Positions 52,770 through 61,838 of a DNA stretch of 64,000 nucleotides are shown here, piece after piece. Positions within the stretch are counted from its first letter, which is position 1. Every line of letters begins with the position of its first letter. The DNA is from Streptococcus gordonii. GTDB lineage: Bacteria > Bacillota > Bacilli > Lactobacillales > Streptococcaceae. Location of the stretch: the NCBI RefSeq assembly GCF_001553855.1, contig NZ_LQWV01000012.1, positions 310,001 to 374,000 on the forward strand, given 5' to 3'. The notes under the pieces were generated by a model that saw nothing but the letters and a program-made list of their open reading frames with translations, had not been told where the DNA came from and made no database searches. Position numbers and translations under genes: made by a program.

Positions 52770-54131
52770 TCAATGTTTCTTTGCTGCAATCCTTTTAAAA
52801 AGCAGTAGATAAGATAAGAAGACGAAGATAACCAGGCCTAATAGCAGGGTGAAGACGTTTTGAGTTCCTTTTGTCATATTGGGAGCTTGGTTGGCGATGA
52901 CAGCTGTAACTGCAGTACCTATAGCGCCCGCAAAGGTCTGGGCCAGCTGAAAGAGCGCGGTCGTATCTGCAGTTTTTTCTTTATCAACTTGAGTCGTGGC
53001 TAGGGCAAGTGTGTTATTGAAGGCCATGTTTCGCCCCAAGGTAAAGCAAATATAAATCGCAATAACAGCTGTTAAGGTGAGTTCTTTTGTAAAGATAAGG
53101 AGCAAGAGTACAGCCAGGAAAAGAAGTGAATTTCCTGTAAAAAGGGTTGGTTTAGGACCTTTTGTATCATAGAGTTTGCCAAAGGCAGGAGAGAGGAAGG
53201 CTCCGAGCATGGTTCCTGGAAGCAGTGCGAAGCCTGCCTGAGCGGTTGAAATGTCTTTTTCTATGACTAGGAAGTTGGGAATCAGAAAATTAGTCGATAG
53301 GTTTATAAATTGAAAAATAAAGAAGGGTAAAATAGCCAATAAGACCGTTGGTTGCTTTAAGATACGAATATCTAAGAAGGGATGGTCAATTTTCAAGCTC
53401 CGATAGATGAAGCAAGCTAGTGGCACTATGCAGAGAACAAGATAGAGCCAATCGATATGTCCTTCTTCTAAGCTGGAGATGGCTACAATAGCAAAGACGA
53501 GTGAGCTTGCTAAGAGGGTAAATGAGAGGATATCAAAGGCGCGTTTCCTAGACTTCTCGGAATTTCTTAAAAAGAAAAAGCCAAGGATAAAGGAAATGAT
53601 TGGGACAGGAAGAATAAAGGTATAAATCATATGCCAGTCAAAACGACTAATCATAAAACCACCGTAAGTCGGTCCAATTGCTGGTGCTAGGCTGACCACC
53701 ATCCCAGACAAGCCCATGTAGGTTCCAATTTTTTGCTTAGGAACACGCTCAACAATCAAGTTAAAGAGCAAAGGAATGGCTAATCCGGTAGCTCCTCCTT
53801 GTAGGATTCTCCCTATCATCAAGATGGGAAAACTTGAAGCCAGCATGGCAATCAGTGTGCCAAAGCAAAAGTTGGCCAAAGCAGTAAAGAGGATGGTTCT
53901 CTCTTTCCAATTGTGGGCTAAGGTCGCACCTAAAGTAATTGTAATGGCCACTGCTAGTAAATACCCTGTTGTAATCCATTGAAGTGTTCCCAATCCTAAC
54001 CCAAAGACCTTACTTAGATGCGGGAAGGTTACATTCATACTGGTTTCAGATAAGATGCCTGCAAAGCAGACTAAGGCTGTCGCAAGGAGCGAGAAAAAAT
54101 CTTTCTTTTCAACTGTTTGATGATTTGGCAC
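52770..54131 (-). CDS. MFS multidrug efflux transporter (DHA2-like)
   Basis: A GTG start at 54131 is chosen because AAAGGAG lies 6 nt upstream; the ATG at 54164 has no ribosome binding site. This gives 453 residues with about 14 hydrophobic segments, as in the EmrB/QacA group. Recognisable blocks are LQWITTGYLLAVAI after helix 1, GRILQGGATGLAIPLLFNLI, and the antiporter motif C region LSGMVVSLAPAIGPTYGG. The substrate is unknown; export of drugs or host antimicrobial compounds is likely. Confidence 0.9.
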   Translation of the reverse strand: MPNHQTVEKKDFFSLLATALVCFAGILSETSMNVTFPHLSKVFGLGLGTLQWITTGYLLAVAITITLGATLAHNWKERTILFTALANFCFGTLIAMLASSFPILMIGRILQGGATGLAIPLLFNLIVERVPKQKIGTYMGLSGMVVSLAPAIGPTYGGFMISRFDWHMIYTFILPVPIISFILGFFFLRNSEKSRKRAFDILSFTLLASSLVFAIVAISSLEEGHIDWLYLVLCIVPLACFIYRSLKIDHPFLDIRILKQPTVLLAILPFFIFQFINLSTNFLIPNFLVIEKDISTAQAGFALLPGTMLGAFLSPAFGKLYDTKGPKPTLFTGNSLLFLAVLLLLIFTKELTLTAVIAIYICFTLGRNMAFNNTLALATTQVDKEKTADTTALFQLAQTFAGAIGTAVTAVIANQAPNMTKGTQNVFTLLLGLVIFVFLSYLLLFKRIAAKKH

Positions 54132-54384
54132 GATTGTCTCCTTTACATGTTTGAAATGAATCACTGTATTTATTATAAAGCAAGAAGTTCTCTTTGAAAA
54201 GTGAATAGTGGCTATACCGCCATCCTATTTGATGAATCGAAAGGAAAAAATGAACTCAGCCAGCCAACTATAATCAGCTATAGAAAAGAAAAATAGATTT
54301 TCAGTACTTTTATAGAAAAAAAGCCATTTTCAGTCTTTTTCTTTTGCCTGAAATTGTGGTAAAATAAGGTCTGTACGTGCTTGA

Positions 54385-54604
54385 TACAAAGATGAGGATA
54401 TAATAAGCTACTAAGACCATGATATTAAAGTCACAGTGCTAACTGAACACGTCCTATGAATTGCTTAAGGGCTTAATATCTTGATGAAATGAACACGACC
54501 TAAAAGCTGTGTAAAAAAGATAAACTGTCTTGTCTTCATCGAAGACTTCGTCAGTTTCCTATTTTTACTTTGCTTTTAACGGTCTTAGTATCTTGATCTT
54601 TGTA
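54385..54604. repeat. MITE-like repeat element
   Basis: About 220 bp with perfect 9-bp ends TACAAAGAT / ATCTTTGTA and longer imperfect inverted similarity inside (TACTAAGACC occurs near both ends, inverted). The middle holds a palindrome with AAACTG...GTCTTC / GAAGAC...CAGTTT arms (54522-54557). No coding capacity. A degenerate copy lies at 45324-45447. The rest of 54132-54653 holds a weak extended -10 (TGGTAAAAT, 54357-54365) that could serve pnp. Confidence 0.65.
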
Positions 54605-54653
54605 GCCAAGGCGTATGAAAAAAATTTGAGCATGTGCTCGGCAAGGAGTCTTT

Positions 54654-56852
54654 ATGACAAAACAAGTTTTTAAAACCGTTTTTGCAGGTCGTGAGCTGGT
54701 AGTTGAAACCGGTCAGGTTGCAAAGCAGGCAAATGGCAGCGCCGTTGTTCGATATGGAGAAAGTACCGTTTTAACTGCGGCAACCATGTCCAAAAAGATG
54801 GCTACTGGTGACTTTTTCCCATTGCAGGTCAACTATGAGGAAAAAATGTATGCAGCTGGGAAATATCCTGGTGGCTTTAACAAGCGCGAAGGCCGTCCGT
54901 CAACAGATGCGACTTTGACCGCCCGCTTGATTGATCGTCCGATTCGTCCTATGTTTGCGGAAGGTTTCCGCAATGAAGTTCAGGTTATCAATACCGTTCT
55001 TTCTTATGACGAAGATGCTTCGCCTCAAATGGCTGCTATGTTCGGTAGCTCTCTGGCTCTCTCTATCTCAGATATTCCTTTTAATGGCCCTATCGCAGGA
55101 GTTCAGGTCGGTTACGTAGACGGTGAATTCATCATCAATCCTAGCAAGGAACAAAAAGAAGTTTCGCTTTTGGAACTGACAGTGGCTGGTACCAAAGAGG
55201 CTATCAACATGGTAGAATCTGGAGCCAAGGAACTGTCTGAAGATATCATGCTGGAAGCTCTTCTCAAAGGGCACCAAGCGGTCAAAGAATTGATTGCTTT
55301 CCAGGAAGAAATTGTCGCAGCAGTCGGCAAGGAAAAAGCAGAAGTAGAATTGCTGCATGTTGATGAGGAACTGCAGGCAGAGATTGTCGCAGCCTACAAC
55401 AGCGACTTGCAAAAGGCTGTTCAGGTTGAAGAAAAACTGGCGCGTGAAGCAGCAACTCAGGCTGTTAAAGACCAAGTCACAGCAGTCTATGAAGAGAAAT
55501 ACGTGGACCACGAAGAATTCGACCGTATCATGCGTGATGTGGCTGAAATCTTGGAGCAAATGGAGCATGCAGAAGTGCGGCGTTTGATTACCGAAGATAA
55601 GGTCCGTCCTGATGGTCGTAAGGTTGATGAAATCCGTCCGCTGGATGCGGAAGTGGATTACCTGCCGCGCGTGCATGGTTCTGGTCTCTTTACTCGTGGG
55701 CAAACCCAAGCCTTGTCTGTCCTGACTCTGGCGCCAATGGGCGAAACGCAAATCGTTGACGGCTTGGATCCGGAATACAAGAAACGCTTCATGCACCACT
55801 ATAATTTCCCGCAATACTCTGTCGGGGAGACAGGCCGTTATGGTGCTCCTGGTCGTCGTGAAATTGGACACGGTGCTCTTGGGGAACGTGCCTTGGAGCA
55901 AGTCTTGCCTAGCTTGGAAGAGTTTCCTTACGCTATCCGTCTGGTAGCAGAAGTCTTGGAATCAAACGGTTCTTCCTCACAGGCCTCTATCTGTGCGGGC
56001 ACTTTGGCTCTGATGGCCGGTGGTGTGCCGATTAAGGCTCCGGTTGCTGGTATTGCTATGGGCTTGATTTCAGATGGCAGCAACTACACGGTTCTGACGG
56101 ACATTCAAGGTTTGGAAGACCATTTTGGTGATATGGACTTTAAGGTGGCTGGTACTCGTGAAGGTATTACAGCTCTCCAAATGGATATCAAGATTGAAGG
56201 AATTACAGCAGAAATCCTGACAGAAGCTCTGGCTCAGGCTAAGAAAGCTCGCTTTGAAATTTTGGACTTGATTGAAGCGACGATTCCAGCTCCGCGTCCT
56301 GAGTTGGCTCCAACTGCTCCGAAAATCGATACCATCAAGATTGATGTGGACAAGATTAAGATTGTCATCGGTAAAGGTGGGGAAACCATCGATAAGATTA
56401 TCGCTGAGACCGGCGTTAAGATTGACATTGATGAAGAAGGAAATGTGTCCATCTACTCTAGCGACCAAGACGCCATTAATCGTGCCAAGGAAATCATTGC
56501 TGGCTTGGTCCGCGAAGCAAAAGTGGATGAAGTATACCATGCCAAGGTTGTTCGGATTGAGAAATTCGGTGCCTTTGTCAATCTCTTTGACAAGACAGAT
56601 GCCCTAGTTCACATCTCAGAGCTGGCTTGGACTCGGACCAACAATGTCGAGGACGTCGTACAAATCGGCGATGAAGTGGATGTCAAGGTTATCAAGATTG
56701 ATGCCAAAGGTCGGGTAGATGCTTCCATGAAGGCTCTTTTGCCACGTCCGCCTAAACCTGAAAAATCAGACAAGCACCATGATAAGCATCATGGTAAGGG
56801 GCATCCTCATAAGAAACATGAAGAAGCACCTCTTACTCAAACAGAAGAATAA
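54654..56852 (+). CDS. pnp: Polynucleotide phosphorylase
   Basis: A 732-residue 3'-5' exoribonuclease of the RNA degradosome. Two RNase PH domains (about residues 1-230 and 310-540) flank a helical linker. Then come a KH domain ([12 protein letters not shown]) and an S1 domain ([14 protein letters not shown]). The core block [19 protein letters not shown] and SNGSSSQAS mark the active second domain. The last 25 residues are unusually His/Lys-rich ([14 protein letters not shown]). A Gly/AAGGAG site precedes the ATG. The MITE-like repeat lies just upstream, in the leader. Confidence 0.97.
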   Translation: MTKQVFKTVFAGRELVVETGQVAKQANGSAVVRYGESTVLTAATMSKKMATGDFFPLQVNYEEKMYAAGKYPGGFNKREGRPSTDATLTARLIDRPIRPMFAEGFRNEVQVINTVLSYDEDASPQMAAMFGSSLALSISDIPFNGPIAGVQVGYVDGEFIINPSKEQKEVSLLELTVAGTKEAINMVESGAKELSEDIMLEALLKGHQAVKELIAFQEEIVAAVGKEKAEVELLHVDEELQAEIVAAYNSDLQKAVQVEEKLAREAATQAVKDQVTAVYEEKYVDHEEFDRIMRDVAEILEQMEHAEVRRLITEDKVRPDGRKVDEIRPLDAEVDYLPRVHGSGLFTRGQTQALSVLTLAPMGETQIVDGLDPEYKKRFMHHYNFPQYSVGETGRYGAPGRREIGHGALGERALEQVLPSLEEFPYAIRLVAEVLESNGSSSQASICAGTLALMAGGVPIKAPVAGIAMGLISDGSNYTVLTDIQGLEDHFGDMDFKVAGTREGITALQMDIKIEGITAEILTEALAQAKKARFEILDLIEATIPAPRPELAPTAPKIDTIKIDVDKIKIVIGKGGETIDKIIAETGVKIDIDEEGNVSIYSSDQDAINRAKEIIAGLVREAKVDEVYHAKVVRIEKFGAFVNLFDKTDALVHISELAWTRTNNVEDVVQIGDEVDVKVIKIDAKGRVDASMKALLPRPPKPEKSDKHHDKHHGKGHPHKKHEEAPLTQTEE

Positions 56853-56859
56853 AAGACAA

Positions 56860-56918
56860 ACAAGGAGTAGTAGGGCTCAGTTGCGTTGCAATTCTTGGGC
56901 CAGCTCCCTTGTTTTTTA
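56860..56918 (+). terminator. Terminator after pnp
   Basis: Branched hairpin whose outer stem AACAAGGAG / CTCCCTTGTT is followed by TTTTT; the inner part holds GGGC / GGCCC and TTGC / GCAA pairs. Partial read-through into cysE is likely. Confidence 0.7.
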
Positions 56919-56938
56919 CATCAAGAAAGGAGAAGAAG

Positions 56939-57556
56939 ATGGGATGGTGGAAAGAAACCATTGATATTGTAAAAGAAAATGATCCAGCAGCTCGAAATTC
57001 TCTGGAAGTCCTCCTGACTTATCCAGGTATTAAAGCTTTGGCAGCTCATCGTCTTTCTCATTTTTTGTGGAAGCATGGTTTTAAGTTATTAGCAAGAATG
57101 CACAGTCAATTCTGGCGTTTTTGGACCCAGATAGAGATTCACCCTGGAGCCCAGATTGAATCAGGTGTCTTTATTGACCACGGCAGTGGTCTAGTGATTG
57201 GAGAGACAGCTGTTGTGGAGAAGGGGGCTATGCTATACCACGGTGTTACCTTAGGTGGTACAGGAAAAGATACGGGCAAACGTCATCCGACTGTCCGAGA
57301 AGGGGCGCTGATTTCGGCCCACGCTCAGGTGATTGGCCCTATTGAAATTGGAGAGAAAGCCAAAGTTGGGGCGGGTGCAGTGGTTGTATCTGATGTGCCT
57401 AGTGATGTGACGGTGGTCGGAGTTCCAGCTAAAATTGTCCGTGTCCACGGCGAGAAGGACGAGCCAACTATCCATGAAGTAGAAGAAAAACGAGAATATT
57501 ATTTAGACAAACTAGAGCATGCCCGTGAGGCCAGCCACCATTCATCAAGTCTGTAG
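56939..57556 (+). CDS. cysE: Serine O-acetyltransferase
   Basis: The ATG at 56939 follows AAAGGAG and gives 205 residues. The enzyme makes O-acetylserine from serine and acetyl-CoA, the first step of cysteine synthesis. An N-terminal helical domain of about 60 residues is followed by left-handed beta-helix hexapeptide repeats (GAQIESGVFIDHGSG, VVEKGAMLYHGVTLG), with the catalytic Asp-His in FIDHG and the CoA loop GTGKDTGKRHPT. The C-terminal tail is extended. It heads a row of genes that runs on to cysS. Confidence 0.95.
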   Translation: MGWWKETIDIVKENDPAARNSLEVLLTYPGIKALAAHRLSHFLWKHGFKLLARMHSQFWRFWTQIEIHPGAQIESGVFIDHGSGLVIGETAVVEKGAMLYHGVTLGGTGKDTGKRHPTVREGALISAHAQVIGPIEIGEKAKVGAGAVVVSDVPSDVTVVGVPAKIVRVHGEKDEPTIHEVEEKREYYLDKLEHAREASHHSSSL

Positions 57557-57601
57557 AAAAGGGCAAAGTTATCGAGGTGAAGTATGACAGGAGGAACCGA
57601 C

Positions 57602-57802
57602 ATGTCAGATTTATCAGATGCTATTTTGACCCAAGTAGTCCTTGAACTGAAAGAAGGTTTGGACGGTCCCACCAAGGAGCGCTTTACAAAACTGCCGCTT
57701 AGCCACCAGCGCGAATGGGCTCGCTATATCAGTGAAGCCAAAAAAGATGAGACCAAGCTGCGTCGCATAGAAAAGATGAAGCTGGATTTGCTGGAGCCTT
57801 AA
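57602..57802 (+). CDS. Short OmdA-like helical protein
   Basis: The ATG at 57602 has GGAGG 7 nt upstream and gives 66 residues; an in-frame ATG at 57584 also has a usable site. The protein consists of little more than the C-terminal helical motif of YdeI/OmpD-associated (OmdA) proteins: FTKLPLSHQREWARYISEAK then TKLRRIEKMKLDLL. Full-length family members are two to three times longer, so this is either a trimmed domain or a free-standing mini-protein. It lies between cysE and a nucleoside phosphorylase with 13 bp to the latter. Confidence 0.75.
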   Translation: MSDLSDAILTQVVLELKEGLDGPTKERFTKLPLSHQREWARYISEAKKDETKLRRIEKMKLDLLEP

Positions 57803-57815
57803 AGAAAGAGAAGTT

Positions 57816-58580
57816 ATGCTATTAGAGGAATTTGAAGATGTAGCAGCAGTTATTGAGCCAACTGAAAAGCCTGTCCATGACAAGGGTGAGGTATGCGAAA
57901 CCATCATCCTGTCCTTTAATGGCGAAATTCTGAAACGTTTGATTGAGTCAGAAGAAGTCTATCCAGGAGGCTATTTGAAAAGCATAAACGGCCAGCATCC
58001 ATGGTATATTTACCGCCAAGGACCTAGCAAGCTAGCAGTTATGTTGGCTCCAATTGGGGCTCCCATGATAGTTGGCCAACTGGAGGAGTTGGCGGCCAGA
58101 GGCTTCAAAAATTTCATCATTCTAGGTTCCTGTGGTGTTTTGGACCGCTCAATTGAGGCGGATAAGATCATCCTGCCAGCTGCTGCTTTGCGAGATGAAG
58201 GGACTAGCTATCACTATGCCCCACCGGGTGATGAAGTCGCCTATGATGAGTCTCTGCTAATCGAGCTGGAAGCTACCTTTGACAAGCACGATATCGAGCA
58301 TATCCGCACCAAGTCTTGGACGACCGATGCCTTTTATCGGGAAACGCCTGATAAGGTCAAGCGTCGCTTGGCTGCTGGAGCCAAAGTGGTGGACATGGAA
58401 GCTTCGGGTATCATGGCTTGGAGTCAATTTCGCAAGAGTAAAGTCTATCAGTTTTTCTACACAGCTGACTATGTGGATCATCATAACCGAACCTGGGATG
58501 TCCGCCATGAAGAGCGGAAAGCTGATGCCATGACTTTTTTCACTATCGCTTTGACAATAGCAAAGGAACTAGAAAGGTAA
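57816..58580 (+). CDS. Nucleoside phosphorylase (uridine phosphorylase-like)
   Basis: A 254-residue cytosolic enzyme of the PNP/UDP family. Family blocks are MLAPIGAPMIVGQLEELAARG, ILGSCGVLD (phosphate/ribose loop) and VVDMEASGIMAW (the ribose-binding Met-Glu). The size is normal. It would cleave a nucleoside with phosphate; which base is used cannot be decided. It sits 8 bp upstream of the RibD-like reductase and 13 bp after the OmdA-like gene, so these small genes form an operon. Confidence 0.85.
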   Translation: MLLEEFEDVAAVIEPTEKPVHDKGEVCETIILSFNGEILKRLIESEEVYPGGYLKSINGQHPWYIYRQGPSKLAVMLAPIGAPMIVGQLEELAARGFKNFIILGSCGVLDRSIEADKIILPAAALRDEGTSYHYAPPGDEVAYDESLLIELEATFDKHDIEHIRTKSWTTDAFYRETPDKVKRRLAAGAKVVDMEASGIMAWSQFRKSKVYQFFYTADYVDHHNRTWDVRHEERKADAMTFFTIALTIAKELER

Positions 58581-58588
58581 CTACAAGA

Positions 58589-59110
58589 ATGGCAGTATAT
58601 TTTTACGGCTGTATCACCATGGATGGCTACTTGGCAGACAGCCAGCACAGGATAGACTGGCTGCATCAGCTTGGTTCTGTAGAGGATACAGGCTATGATG
58701 ACTTTTACAGGCAAATGGATATCACCATCATGGGCAAGCGGACCTTTGAGGAAATCCAAGATTTGCAAGATGTAGAAAGTTTTTATCAAGCTACGGAAAA
58801 CTATGTCTTTACGCATGATAGGCACCTGCCTGTCAGCAATTACCAGCCAGTAGCTGGGGATGTGGTGGACTTTGTTCACCAGATTGACAAGGGCAAAAAT
58901 GTCTTTGTGATTGGTGGTAATTCCTTGGTAGGACCGCTCTTGGATGCGGATCTTTTCGACCACCTCATTATTCAGATAGCGCCCCTTATCCTAGGAAAGG
59001 GGGTTCCCCTCTTTACCCAAGAGGAAGGGCAGCGCTTTTACCAACTGGATAGCCTCAGACAATTTGGCCCTTTTGCAGAGCTGGTTTTCAGCCGAAAAAG
59101 TCAGAAATAG
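58589..59110 (+). CDS. Dihydrofolate reductase / RibD C-terminal family protein
   Basis: A 173-residue NADPH-dependent reductase-like protein. Markers are CITMDGYLAD at the N-terminus, MGKRTFEEI and FVIGGNSLVGPLL, which form the nucleotide-binding fold of the RibD C-terminal domain. It is not the classical DHFR and the true substrate is unknown. It is 8 bp after the nucleoside phosphorylase and 17 bp before cysS. Confidence 0.88.
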   Translation: MAVYFYGCITMDGYLADSQHRIDWLHQLGSVEDTGYDDFYRQMDITIMGKRTFEEIQDLQDVESFYQATENYVFTHDRHLPVSNYQPVAGDVVDFVHQIDKGKNVFVIGGNSLVGPLLDADLFDHLIIQIAPLILGKGVPLFTQEEGQRFYQLDSLRQFGPFAELVFSRKSQK

Positions 59111-59127
59111 AGAAGGGAGTGGACCGC

Positions 59128-60471
59128 ATGATTAAAATTTACGACACCATGACCCGCAGCCTACGTGAATTTGTGCCCATTGAAGAGGGCAAGGTTCGCA
59201 TGTATGTCTGCGGTCCGACGGTTTATAACTATATCCATGTCGGCAATGCCCGCTCAACAGTAGCTTTTGACACAGTTCGTCGCTATTTTGAGTATCGGGG
59301 CTACGAAGTTGCCTACATTTCCAACTTTACAGATGTAGATGATAAGATTATCCATCGCGCCAAGGAAGAAGGCATCACACCAAAAGAAGTGGCTGATAAG
59401 TATATCGCAGCTTTTCGCGAGGATGTCTCAGCTCTGGGTGTAAAACCTGCGACTCGTCATCCGCGGGTGGTGGAGTTTATGGCTGACATCATCCGTTTTG
59501 TTGAGGACTTGGTTGACAAAGGCTACGCCTATGAGTCAGAGGGCGATGTCTACTTCCGCGTGGAAAAGTCTCACAATTATGCCAAGTTAGCCAATAAAAC
59601 CTTGGAAGATTTGGAGCTGGGTGCTTCAGGTCGTACCGATGAAGAAACGGCTCGCAAGGAAAATCCTGTAGACTTTGCCCTTTGGAAAGCTGCAAAACCA
59701 GGCGAGATTTCCTGGGACAGTCCTTGGGGACCTGGTCGTCCGGGCTGGCATATCGAGTGTTCGGTCATGTCAACAGAGATTTTGGGCGATACTATTGATA
59801 TCCACGGTGGTGGAGCCGACCTTGAGTTTCCGCATCACACCAATGAAATCGCCCAATCAGAAGCCAAGACTGGTCAGACTTTTGCCAACTACTGGATGCA
59901 TAATGGCTTTGTCAACATTGACGATGTTAAGATGTCCAAGTCCTTAGGTAATTTTATCACTGTTCACGATGCCCTGAAGACCATTGATGGTCAGGTGCTG
60001 CGTTTCTTCTTTGCTACCCAGCATTACCGCAAGCCCATTAATTTCACGGAAAAAGCAGTTCATGATGCAGCGACCAATCTTAAGTATTTGAAGAATACCT
60101 ATGAGCAGCCTTTCACGGGTCAGGCAGACTCTGATCAGCTGCAAGCCTTTCTGGATAAATTCACCGCTGCTATGGACGAAGATTTCAATGCAGCCAATGG
60201 TATCACGGTTGTCTTCGAGTTAGCCAAGTGGATCAATTCTGGCAATTACACCGCTGAAGTTAAGGCAGCCTTTGCCAAGCTCTTAGAAGTTTTTGGTATT
60301 GCTTTTGTAGAAGAAGTTTTGGACGCAGACATTGAGCGCTTGATTGAGGAACGCCAAGTAGCGCGTGCCAATCGTGACTTTGCGACTGCAGACCGTATTC
60401 GAGATGACTTGGCCGCTCAGGGTATCAAGCTTTTGGATACTAAGGACGGAGTGAGGTGGACCCGTGACTGA
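59128..60471 (+). CDS. cysS: Cysteinyl-tRNA synthetase
   Basis: The ATG at 59128 (GGGAG 8 nt upstream) is preferred over the GTG at 59119, giving 447 residues. The class I signatures are present: YIHVGNARS (HIGH variant) and KMSKSLGN. Zinc ligands are visible in YVCGPTVYN, IECSVMS and HGGGADLEFPHH. The length is normal. The mini-RNase III gene overlaps its end by 8 bp, the typical Firmicute arrangement. The nearness of cysE links cysteine supply and charging. Confidence 0.97.
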   Translation: MIKIYDTMTRSLREFVPIEEGKVRMYVCGPTVYNYIHVGNARSTVAFDTVRRYFEYRGYEVAYISNFTDVDDKIIHRAKEEGITPKEVADKYIAAFREDVSALGVKPATRHPRVVEFMADIIRFVEDLVDKGYAYESEGDVYFRVEKSHNYAKLANKTLEDLELGASGRTDEETARKENPVDFALWKAAKPGEISWDSPWGPGRPGWHIECSVMSTEILGDTIDIHGGGADLEFPHHTNEIAQSEAKTGQTFANYWMHNGFVNIDDVKMSKSLGNFITVHDALKTIDGQVLRFFFATQHYRKPINFTEKAVHDAATNLKYLKNTYEQPFTGQADSDQLQAFLDKFTAAMDEDFNAANGITVVFELAKWINSGNYTAEVKAAFAKLLEVFGIAFVEEVLDADIERLIEERQVARANRDFATADRIRDDLAAQGIKLLDTKDGVRWTRD

Positions 60472-60868
60472 TGTCAACCTGATTAACGGTATTGCCCTCG
60501 CCTTTGAGGGAGATGCTGTCTACTCCATGTATATAAGACGTCACCTGATTTTTCAGGGATTGACCAAGCCCAATCAGCTGCATAGGGAAGCGACCAAGTA
60601 CGTTTCTGCCAAGGCTCAGGCTAATCTCATCTCTCTCATGCTGGAAGAAGGGATTCTGACGGAGAAGGAAGAGGATATCTACAAGCGTGGCCGCAATGCC
60701 AACAGCCACACCAAGGCTAAGAATGCGGATATTGTTACCTACCGCATGTCTACAGGATTTGAAGCAGTCATGGGCTACCTGCATATGACTGGAGCAATCG
60801 AACGCTTAGAAGAATTAATTGACTGGTGTGTCAAACGAGTGGAGGAAGCTACTCATGAAAACAAATGA
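60464..60868 (+). CDS. mrnC: Mini-ribonuclease 3
   Basis: A 134-residue RNase III catalytic domain without a dsRNA-binding domain; it matures 23S rRNA ends. GTG start overlapping cysS by 8 bp. Markers are NGIALAFEGDAVYSMYIR (with the catalytic Glu-Asp pair), KYVSAKAQ, and RGRNANSHTKAKNADI, then ALGYLHMTG-like end (here VMGYLHMTGA). The regulator gene downstream overlaps it by 14 bp. Confidence 0.95.
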   Translation: MTDVNLINGIALAFEGDAVYSMYIRRHLIFQGLTKPNQLHREATKYVSAKAQANLISLMLEEGILTEKEEDIYKRGRNANSHTKAKNADIVTYRMSTGFEAVMGYLHMTGAIERLEELIDWCVKRVEEATHENK

Positions 60869-61730
60869 ATTGCTGGCTTTATTTCCAAAGGCTAGTCTAC
60901 AAGATAAACCCAGTCAAGATAGCCAGAAAGTCTCGCTTCGTCTTGATCGGCAACATTGGCTAGTTTTGGCGACAGAAGATTTAACAGATCGAGAACAGCA
61001 ACTGCTTACTCTGCTGACAGAAAAAGAGTCCGTTTTTTCACAAAATCCCTGGTATAGGTATTTAGTATCTGAGTCTGAAGAAACGCTCCCCCATGAGGTT
61101 GAGACGCTACAGTTCATTCATTGTCACCTTTTTCATTATGAGGCAGAATCTATTTCGGCCTGGCTAGATATGATGCGAACTCTTTTGACCAATAAAATCG
61201 CTTATTTTCAGACTAGCCCGCAAGACTATATTTTTGTTCTTGATCAGGGGCAACAATTGGCCGTTAAAGATTTGCTGAGGGATGTCTTGTCAGCTGTTGA
61301 ATATGACTTTAACCTGCGTTTGGCTGTTTTGATTGGACAAGTCTGGCCCAGATCGGTGAAAGACGAGTTGCCACAACTCTATCAAGCTGAGAACAACCTC
61401 TTCACTCAATGGTTGAATCGCTATCAGCAGTCTTTGGTTTTACCTTTCTCACAGCTCTTTTTATGGGGCTTAGACGAGGCTAAGGACACTCTTCTTCCTT
61501 TGAAGAAGAAACTGCATCAGCTTATAGAGGGGCAAGAGCAATTAACCGAGATTATCTTAGCCTTGTGGGAAAATGGAGCAGTTGTGACCAAGGCAGCTCA
61601 GCAACTTTATATTCATCGGAATACTCTCCAATATCGTTTGGATAAGTGGGAGGAGTTGACAGGCTTGCAGTTAAAAGAGTTGACGGATTTATCACTCTGT
61701 TACCATATCATTTTGAAAGATTTATTTTGA
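60855..61730 (+). CDS. PucR/CdaR-type helix-turn-helix regulator
   Basis: The ATG at 60855, with GGAGG 9 nt upstream inside the end of mrnC, gives 291 residues. The C-terminal 60 residues contain the PucR-type HTH (NGAVVTKAAQQLYIHRNTLQYRLDKW, quoted here as TKAAQQLYIHRNTLQYRL). The N-terminal 220 residues match no sensor domain I can name. Such a gene sits directly before msmK in several streptococci, so control of sugar uptake is a fair guess. A terminator separates the two. Confidence 0.82.
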   Translation: MKTNELLALFPKASLQDKPSQDSQKVSLRLDRQHWLVLATEDLTDREQQLLTLLTEKESVFSQNPWYRYLVSESEETLPHEVETLQFIHCHLFHYEAESISAWLDMMRTLLTNKIAYFQTSPQDYIFVLDQGQQLAVKDLLRDVLSAVEYDFNLRLAVLIGQVWPRSVKDELPQLYQAENNLFTQWLNRYQQSLVLPFSQLFLWGLDEAKDTLLPLKKKLHQLIEGQEQLTEIILALWENGAVVTKAAQQLYIHRNTLQYRLDKWEELTGLQLKELTDLSLCYHIILKDLF

Positions 61731-61765
61731 TGTTTTGTGCAGGCTGCACAAAACATTTTTTTTAT
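61731..61765 (+). terminator. Terminator after the PucR-type regulator
   Basis: Perfect 11-bp stem TGTTTTGTGCA / TGCACAAAACA followed by TTTTTTTTATTTT. This closes the pnp/cysE-to-regulator gene row. Confidence 0.92.
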
Positions 61766-61787
61766 TTTAGGCAGTTTGCCATAGCAT

Positions 61788-61810
61788 TGTAGAACGCTTT
61801 CAAATATAAT
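61788..61810 (+). promoter_or_regulatory. msmK promoter with overlapping cre-like site
   Basis: -10 TATAAT at 61805-61810. Immediately upstream, 61788-61803 reads TTGAAAGCGTTCTACA on the minus strand, close to the cre consensus (one half-site perfect, the other shifted by one base). No good -35 box is seen. CcpA repression of msmK would fit its role. Confidence 0.5.
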
Positions 61811-61838
61811 AAGAGTATAAATTTAAAAGGAGCCTATT

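Noticed and set aside
54385..54604. Insertion sequence
   Set aside because: No transposase frame and only 220 bp; a non-autonomous repeat is the better description.
55068..55901. 277-codon open frame antisense to pnp
   Set aside because: It is a shadow of the strongly biased pnp reading frame, with Cys/Phe-rich unnatural composition and no ribosome binding site.
56853..56938. Cysteine T-box before cysE
   Set aside because: The hairpin is a simple branched terminator; the T-box bulge sequence (AGGGTGG-like) is absent and the space is too short.
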